Origin: Plantactinospora soyae | GTDB lineage: Bacteria; Actinomycetota; Actinomycetes; Mycobacteriales; Micromonosporaceae | Assembly (NCBI RefSeq): GCF_014874095.1 | Contig: NZ_JADBEB010000001.1 | Location: 2,728,001 to 2,792,000, forward strand | DNA length: 64,000 nt | Reading direction: 5' to 3' | In this document: positions 59,876-64,000 of the stretch, piece by piece | Layout of the letters: every line of letters starts with the position of its first letter | How positions within the stretch are numbered: the first letter of the stretch is position 1 | Translations under genes and position numbers: made by a program | Notes under the pieces: model-generated | Seen by the model: the letters and a program-made list of their open reading frames with translations, nothing else | The model's database searches: none | Told to the model about the DNA's origin: nothing

Positions 59876-61198
59876 GTGACAGCGACGGCCGGTGCCGAGG
59901 CGGCCGCCAACGAGCTGACGCCGCTCGCGGACTACCTGGGCAGCGTGCTGCGCAGGTTGCGGGCGCTTCCACCGCTCGACCTCGACCTGACCCAGGCGTA
60001 CGGCAACGTGCTCGCCGAGGACGTTGTCGCGCCACACTCGTACCCGGCCTTCGACCAGGCCGCCATCGACGGCTACGCGGCCCGTTGGGAGGACATCTCG
60101 GGGGCGGGACGGGCCGCCGCCGGAGGAGGCGGCGGCTACGGCCCGAGCCGGTTGGGCGACCCCCGGCCGGTACGCCTGAACGTGGTCGGGGACCTCGGCG
60201 CGGCGAGTTGGCGGCCGGTGCGGCTGACCCCGGGCGCCTGCTTCTCGGTGGCTGCCGGGTCGCCACTGCCGATCGCCGCCGACGTGGTGGTGCCGGTGGA
60301 GTGGACCGACCAGGGCATGGCGGCGGTGGAGATCTTCCGGACCCCGAAGCGCGGCTACGGGCTGCGCCGGGCCGGCGAGGAGCTTCCCGCCGGTACGCTG
60401 CTGGCCCGGTCCGGCTCGTACATCTCCCCGGCCCTGGTCGCGGTCTTCGCGGCGACCGGCATCGGACACGTGGTGGTACGGCCCAGCCCCCGGGTGGTGA
60501 TCGTGGCGACCGGCGACGAACTGGTCGACGTCGGCCGGGGCAGTCAGCCCGGCCAGGTGGTGGACATCAACTCGCACGCGCTCACCGCGGCGGCGGCCGA
60601 GGTGGGCGCGCTGGCGTACCGGGTCGGGATCTGCGACGACGATCCGGAGGGGCTGCGCGGGCTGCTGGAGGACCAGACCCTGCGCGCCGACCTGATCATC
60701 ACCACCGGCGGTACCGGTGCCGGCCCCGGTGACATGATCCGGCGGGTGCTGTCCCGTCGGGACGGCGGCCGGGCCAGCCCGGTGACCTTCATGGAGGTCG
60801 CCCTCTATCCCGGAAGTGCCCTCGGATTCGGTACGGTCGGTGCCGAGGAGGTGCCGGTGGTCTGTCTGCCCGGTGATCCCGGCGCGGCGTTGATCGGTTT
60901 CGAGGTGCTGGCCCGCCCGGCGATCCAGTTGCTTGCCGGCGCCGAGCCGGTGTTCCGGCCCAGTGTCCGGGCACACCTGCTGGAGACGGTCTCCTCGCCG
61001 GCCGGGCTGCGCGAGTTCCGGCCGGCCCACGTGGCGGAGCGGCGGGGCGGGGGCTATACCGTGCAGCCGCTGCGCGGTGGGCCGTACACACTCTCCGGGC
61101 TGGCCGAGGCCAACGGACTGGTGGTGCTCGGCGAGCGGGTGACCAGCGCGGCGGCCGGTTCCACCGTGGACGTACTGCTGTTGGACCGGCGTCGGTGA
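59876..61198 (+). CDS. moeA: MoeA family protein (Glp type)
   Basis: A 440-residue gephyrin-like protein. YPAFDQAAIDGYAARW, GDELVDVGRGSQPGQVVDIN and TTGGTGAGPGDMI (MoCF-binding, normally GGxSxGxxD; here Thr for Ser), PLRGGPYTLSGLAEANGLVV at the end. In Corynebacterium the homologue at this locus, Glp, binds FtsZ and a membrane receptor GlpR in the divisome. It may thus be a division protein and a molybdenum-insertion enzyme is elsewhere. It is in an operon with galU and the acetyltransferase gene. Confidence 0.9.
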   Translation: MTATAGAEAAANELTPLADYLGSVLRRLRALPPLDLDLTQAYGNVLAEDVVAPHSYPAFDQAAIDGYAARWEDISGAGRAAAGGGGGYGPSRLGDPRPVRLNVVGDLGAASWRPVRLTPGACFSVAAGSPLPIAADVVVPVEWTDQGMAAVEIFRTPKRGYGLRRAGEELPAGTLLARSGSYISPALVAVFAATGIGHVVVRPSPRVVIVATGDELVDVGRGSQPGQVVDINSHALTAAAAEVGALAYRVGICDDDPEGLRGLLEDQTLRADLIITTGGTGAGPGDMIRRVLSRRDGGRASPVTFMEVALYPGSALGFGTVGAEEVPVVCLPGDPGAALIGFEVLARPAIQLLAGAEPVFRPSVRAHLLETVSSPAGLREFRPAHVAERRGGGYTVQPLRGGPYTLSGLAEANGLVVLGERVTSAAAGSTVDVLLLDRRR

Positions 61199-61259
61199 CG
61201 CCCGACCGGTCGTCGCCGAGGAGGGTACCGGGACTGGTGCGGGGACGAGGACAACAGCC

Positions 61260-61904
61260 GTGAACTTCACCGTGACGCCGGGCTGGCCGGTCGTACTCCG
61301 GGACGGTCCGGTGCTGCTGCGGCCGTACCGGCGGTCGGACGCGGCCAGCTGGTCCGAGGTGCGCCGGGTCAACCAGGCCTGGCTGGCGCCCTGGGAGTCG
61401 TCCCCGCCCGGCCGTTGGGGCGAACTGAACTCGCCGGCCGCGTTCCGGTTCGTGCACCGCGACCAGCGCCGGCAGGCACGTCGGGGCGAGAGCATGCCGT
61501 TCGCGGTGTGCCTGGTCGAGGCGAGTGGCCGGGAGCGGCTGGTCGGGCACCTCAACCTCGGCAACATCGTGCGTCGGGCCTTCTGCTCGGCGTACGTCGG
61601 GTACTGGGTGGACGGTCGGGTGGCGGGGCGTGGCGTGATCCCCACCGCGATGGCGCTCGCCGTCGACCACGGCTTCGGCCCGGGTGGGCTGCACCGGATC
61701 GAGGTCAACATCCGGCCGGAGAACGGGCCGTCCCGACGGGTCGTGGAGAAGCTGGGCTTCCGCGAGGAGGCGTACCACCCCCGCTACATGCACATCGACG
61801 GTGCCTGGCGTGATCACATCGGCTACGCCATGACCAGCGAGGACGTCGCGGCTGAGGGCGGCCTGCTGGCCCGGTGGCACCGGCTGCGTACCGCCGCTTC
61901 CTGA
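61260..61904 (+). CDS. RimJ-type GNAT acetyltransferase
   Basis: A 214-residue GNAT protein. VLLRPYRRSDAASWSEVR, VGYWVDGRVAGRGVIPTAMA (acetyl-CoA loop with GRG) and RIEVNIRPENGPSRRVVEKL are the family motifs. Corresponds to Rv0995 (rimJ), which acetylates ribosomal protein N-termini in other bacteria; its role here is unproven. The GTG start is at 61260. Last gene of the galU-moeA unit before the 212-base gap to the SepX/GlpR-like gene. Confidence 0.9.
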   Translation: MNFTVTPGWPVVLRDGPVLLRPYRRSDAASWSEVRRVNQAWLAPWESSPPGRWGELNSPAAFRFVHRDQRRQARRGESMPFAVCLVEASGRERLVGHLNLGNIVRRAFCSAYVGYWVDGRVAGRGVIPTAMALAVDHGFGPGGLHRIEVNIRPENGPSRRVVEKLGFREEAYHPRYMHIDGAWRDHIGYAMTSEDVAAEGGLLARWHRLRTAAS

Positions 61905-62116
61905 TCCGGCCGGACGATCCTTGTTGATCTTACCGACCGCTGGTCGGCCGGCGCGCCGCACGATATTCCTGGTGTGCCCCCGTAACCTGAAGTAACTGGG
62001 ACGTGCGGCAACGTCGGACGAACCCGCATGATCTCCGCGAGCCGTGAGAAGTGATCGCGTCGTCGGGGGACTGCGGTCCGGTCGGTTGCCCGACGTGGGT
62101 GACGGGAGGGATGAGG

Positions 62117-62956
62117 GTGCCGGCCTCGGTGCTCCTCGCCGTCCTCGCCGCAGCCGGTCTGCTCGCCCTCGCGCCGGCACTGGTCCGCCGGTACGACGCC
62201 ACCGAGCGACTGGCGGCGGAGCGGGCGCAGTCGACGGCGCGGGTGCTCCAACGCCGTCGGCGCCGTCGCAGTGTCCCGGGGCGGAAGCCGATGAATCCGT
62301 CACGTTTCCGGATCGTCACCCTCCGTGCTGAGGTGCCACCCGCCGGCTCGCCGGCCGCGGCGTCCTCGGGGAACCCGGCGGACGGAAGCTCGCCGGTCTC
62401 CGGGCCACCCTCGTCCACCCGGCGGTCCCGACGACTGCGTTCCGTTCCCCGGAACGCGGGACGGGCCCGGCGTCGGCGCCCACCGGCCCGGCACACCCCG
62501 GCGGTGTACCGGCGCCGTCGGGTCTTCGCCGCCCTGCTGCTGCTCAACCTCGTCGAGCTGATCGGGGTGGTGGTGGTCAGTCCGGGCTTCTGGATCAGCT
62601 TCTCGGTCACCGGCTCGCTGCTCGGCGCGTACCTCGTACACCTGCGGGGGCGGGCCATCGCCGACCGCCGTCGGCGGCGCGCGGAGGCCCGGGAGGCGGC
62701 GTGGCTGGCCGCCCGGCAGGCGGAGGTACGCCGGGCGCACGCCCGCCGGGCGCAGGCCCGCCGGGAGGCGCAGCGTCGCCTCGCGGCCCAGCGCGAGATG
62801 GTACGTCGGGCCGCGCTGGGGATGAACCGGAACACCGACCTGCCACCGGCGGCCAGTGGCGGTGGCCGGGCGGCTGCCTCGGTTTCCTACCGCCGGGCCG
62901 GTGGGCTACGGGGACGCCCCTACGAGGCCGGTCGGGGGCCGACCGCCGGACAGTGA
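62117..62956 (+). CDS. GlpR/SepX-like divisome membrane protein
   Basis: A 279-residue protein. An N-terminal helix (VPASVLLAVLAAAGLLALAP) is followed by a basic cytoplasmic region, then two close helices at about 149-170 (FAALLLLNLVELIGVVVV and FWISFSVTGSLLGAYLV) and a long Arg/Ala coiled tail (RRAEAREAAWLAARQAEVRRA). This layout and the galU-glp-rimJ context match Rv0996/GlpR of Corynebacterium and SepX of Streptomyces. GGAGGG precedes the GTG at 62117; ATG 62111 is an alternative. Predicted to work with the Glp homologue. Confidence 0.75.
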   Translation: MPASVLLAVLAAAGLLALAPALVRRYDATERLAAERAQSTARVLQRRRRRRSVPGRKPMNPSRFRIVTLRAEVPPAGSPAAASSGNPADGSSPVSGPPSSTRRSRRLRSVPRNAGRARRRRPPARHTPAVYRRRRVFAALLLLNLVELIGVVVVSPGFWISFSVTGSLLGAYLVHLRGRAIADRRRRRAEAREAAWLAARQAEVRRAHARRAQARREAQRRLAAQREMVRRAALGMNRNTDLPPAASGGGRAAASVSYRRAGGLRGRPYEAGRGPTAGQ

Positions 62957-63070
62957 GTGCCTCGCCCGGTCGGATCGTCGTGCGCTCCGCGCAGGGGTGG
63001 GTTCGCGGCCGGGGCGGCCGACCTGTTAGCCTTGGCGCCGGCTCGCCCCGCCAACGGTGTTGGTGGGCGG

Positions 63071-63119
63071 ACGTTCGGTGAGTCGGACGTTTGGGTGAGT
63101 CGGATATTCGGTGAGTCGG
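63071..63119 (+). repeat. Three tandem ~16-bp repeats before tRNA-Ala
   Basis: ACGTTCGGTGAGTCGG (63071-63086), ACGTTTGGGTGAGTCGG (63087-63103) and ATATTCGGTGAGTCGG (63104-63119) stand directly before the tRNA. They may carry the tRNA promoter spacing or a processing signal. Confidence 0.75.
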
Positions 63120-63122
63120 CAA

Positions 63123-63199
63123 GGGGCTGTGGCGCAGACTGGTAGCGCACCTCGTTCGCATCGAGGGGGTCAGGGGTTCAAATCCCCTCAGCTCCACCA
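63123..63199 (+). tRNA. tRNA-Ala (CGC)
   Basis: A complete cloverleaf. Acceptor GGGGCTG pairs with CAGCTCC with G3-U70, the alanine identity pair. Anticodon stem CCTCG/CGAGG with loop TTCGCAT gives anticodon CGC (codon GCG). T-arm AGGGG TTCAAAT CCCCT, encoded CCA at 63197-63199. Confidence 0.97.
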
Positions 63200-63215
63200 G
63201 CAAGACTGATAGATC

Positions 63216-63249
63216 AGGCCGCTGAACTGGGAAAACAGTTCGGCGGCCT
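63216..63249 (+). terminator. Hairpin after tRNA-Ala
   Basis: AGGCCGCTGAACTG pairs with CAGTTCGGCGGCCT with one mismatch; loop GGAAAA. It lies 16 bases past the tRNA. Confidence 0.8.
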
Positions 63250-63363
63250 CGTTCGTTCCCCGGTCCGGCCCGCCTTCCCGGGTCTTCCCTCGCGCGCATC
63301 GGCCGCTCCTGCGTGGATGCCGCCCAGCCCGAGTTACCGCAGCCGGTACGGCCCTCGCGCGCC

Positions 63364-64000
63364 CTACGCCTGGACGGCTGGTGCGCGGCGGGCGGCGAGT
63401 TGGGCTTCGAGGCCGTCGAAGATCGCCCGGAGTCCGAACTCGAAGCTGTCGTCGGGTGCCGTGCCGTAGCCGGCCGCTGCCGCGCTTTCGAGGCGGGCGC
63501 GTAGCCGTGGGAACCGCATCGCGGTCTCGGTCGCCTGGGCCATGGTGTCGCGGAACCGTTCCTCCGCGTTGCCTCCGTCGCGGCTGAGTCGCCTGGTCAG
63601 CGAGGCCGTGGCGGACTCGCCCAGGGCGTTGCCGAGGACGAACATGAAGACGGTTGCCGCCGCCTGGTCCGCCTCCGCGCCGACAAATCCGGCCGCCTCG
63701 TAGACCGCGAGGGTGTGGTCGTCGTGGCGCGCCTTCCCGGGACCCTGGAACAGGTGGGAGGCCAGCGCCTGCACCAGCCACGGATGTCGGGTGAACATCG
63801 CGTACAGGTCGGTGGCCATCGAGGTGGCTGCGCCGCGCCAGTCGACGGTGTGCAGGTCGGGCAGCTCGATTTCGTTCCAGACCTGGTCTCCGGCGAGCGT
63901 GACGAGGTTGTCCTTGCTCTTGACGTGCCAGTAGACCGCCGTCGCGGCGGAGTCGAGTCGTCTGCCCAGGCTCCGCATGTTCAGGCCTTCCAGGCCATCG
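63364..64000 (-). CDS. TetR-family regulator (5' end outside window)
   Basis: At least 212 residues. The visible N-terminus begins in the helix-turn-helix (LNMRSLGRRLDSAATAVYWH, then VKSKDNLVTLAGD) followed by the TetR_C ligand domain with LPDLHTVDWRGAATSMATDL and DSFEFGLRAIFDGLEAQLAA. A TetR_C_1-like pattern as in TetR/TtgR drug regulators. The start codon lies beyond base 64000. The target is probably divergent or upstream, outside the window. Confidence 0.9.
   Translation of the reverse strand, partial: DGLEGLNMRSLGRRLDSAATAVYWHVKSKDNLVTLAGDQVWNEIELPDLHTVDWRGAATSMATDLYAMFTRHPWLVQALASHLFQGPGKARHDDHTLAVYEAAGFVGAEADQAAATVFMFVLGNALGESATASLTRRLSRDGGNAEERFRDTMAQATETAMRFPRLRARLESAAAAGYGTAPDDSFEFGLRAIFDGLEAQLAARRAPAVQA

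Noticed and set aside
59111-61711. 866-codon minus-strand open frame across galU-moeA-rimJ
   Set aside because: Antisense to three well-recognised genes, no recognisable protein motifs.
63123-63364. tRNA-Ala as integration site of a mobile element
   Set aside because: No integrase, excisionase or repeat of the tRNA 3' end lies downstream in the window; the next gene is an ordinary TetR regulator.
1-64000. CRISPR array, toxin-antitoxin phage defence island or biosynthetic cluster
   Set aside because: No spaced direct repeats, no Cas, restriction, PKS or NRPS motifs were seen; gene content is mostly conserved core.

Overview
The window is about 72% G+C by eye, uses many GTG starts and is almost fully coding. 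Gene content points to a filamentous actinomycete of the Micromonosporaceae type: an XRE/DUF397 pair, a cyclase-STAND regulator, KorAB, a DUF1501/DUF1800 pair, FolP2, DUF3117, a Glp/SepX-like divisome module and an intein-bearing Rv2578c-type radical SAM protein. The genus cannot be fixed from sequence alone. No IS element, prophage, CRISPR array or biosynthetic cluster is visible.

Layout. 1-10.8 kb: cell-wall lytic transglycosylase (cut by the window edge), a small FmdB protein, a cyclase/STAND ATPase, the XRE-DUF397 pair, two secreted hydrolases (phospholipase A2 and a family-10-like glycosyl hydrolase) and a K+ channel with an RCK domain. 10.9-14.6 kb: korAB with a coupled leader ORF, and a divergent orphan nuoA followed by a 19-nt tandem repeat. 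14.6-29.5 kb: a block whose order recalls M. tuberculosis Rv1207-Rv1229c (folP2, DivIVA-domain protein, tag, DUF3117, O-methyltransferase, htrA, tatB, mrp), interrupted by DUF1501/DUF1800, PaaX/enoyl-CoA hydratase and leucyl aminopeptidase genes. 29.7-36.1 kb: HAD hydrolase, DMT transporter, three DUF4190 membrane proteins, an SDR, and a PadR gene coupled to an ABC ATPase remnant. 36.1-41.1 kb: the intein-split radical SAM protein and a LacI-controlled sugar oxidoreductase/isomerase pair. 41.2-43.4 kb: DCC-family, HTTM, membrane-anchored partner and thioredoxin genes. 44-54.2 kb: TrmH methylase, PH-domain protein, SigE-family ECF sigma with a membrane partner, PHP phosphatase, MarC, RecB-like nuclease, Fur and DUF2231. 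54.2-63 kb: a second conserved block (Rv0991c-Rv0996 order): Ruc-like FmdB under a CIRCE element, 5-formyl-THF cyclo-ligase, an inserted GGDEF protein, galU, moeA/glp, rimJ-type acetyltransferase and a GlpR/SepX-like membrane protein. The window closes with tRNA-Ala(CGC) and a TetR gene cut by the right edge.

How genes work together. Translational coupling (ATGA/GTGA overlaps) is frequent: korAB and its leader, DivIVA/SRPBCC, PaaX/enoyl-CoA hydratase, PadR/ABC remnant, oxidoreductase/isomerase, HTTM/partner, sigma/anti-sigma-like. Convergent genes are separated by strong perfect hairpins. Four operators are readable by eye: a LacI-type box over a promoter at 39.0 kb, a PadR-type inverted repeat over a TTGACA promoter at 35.7 kb, a CIRCE element at 55.4 kb, and a near-consensus SOS box at 37.7 kb. 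All homology and synteny statements are from recognition by eye, not from database searches.
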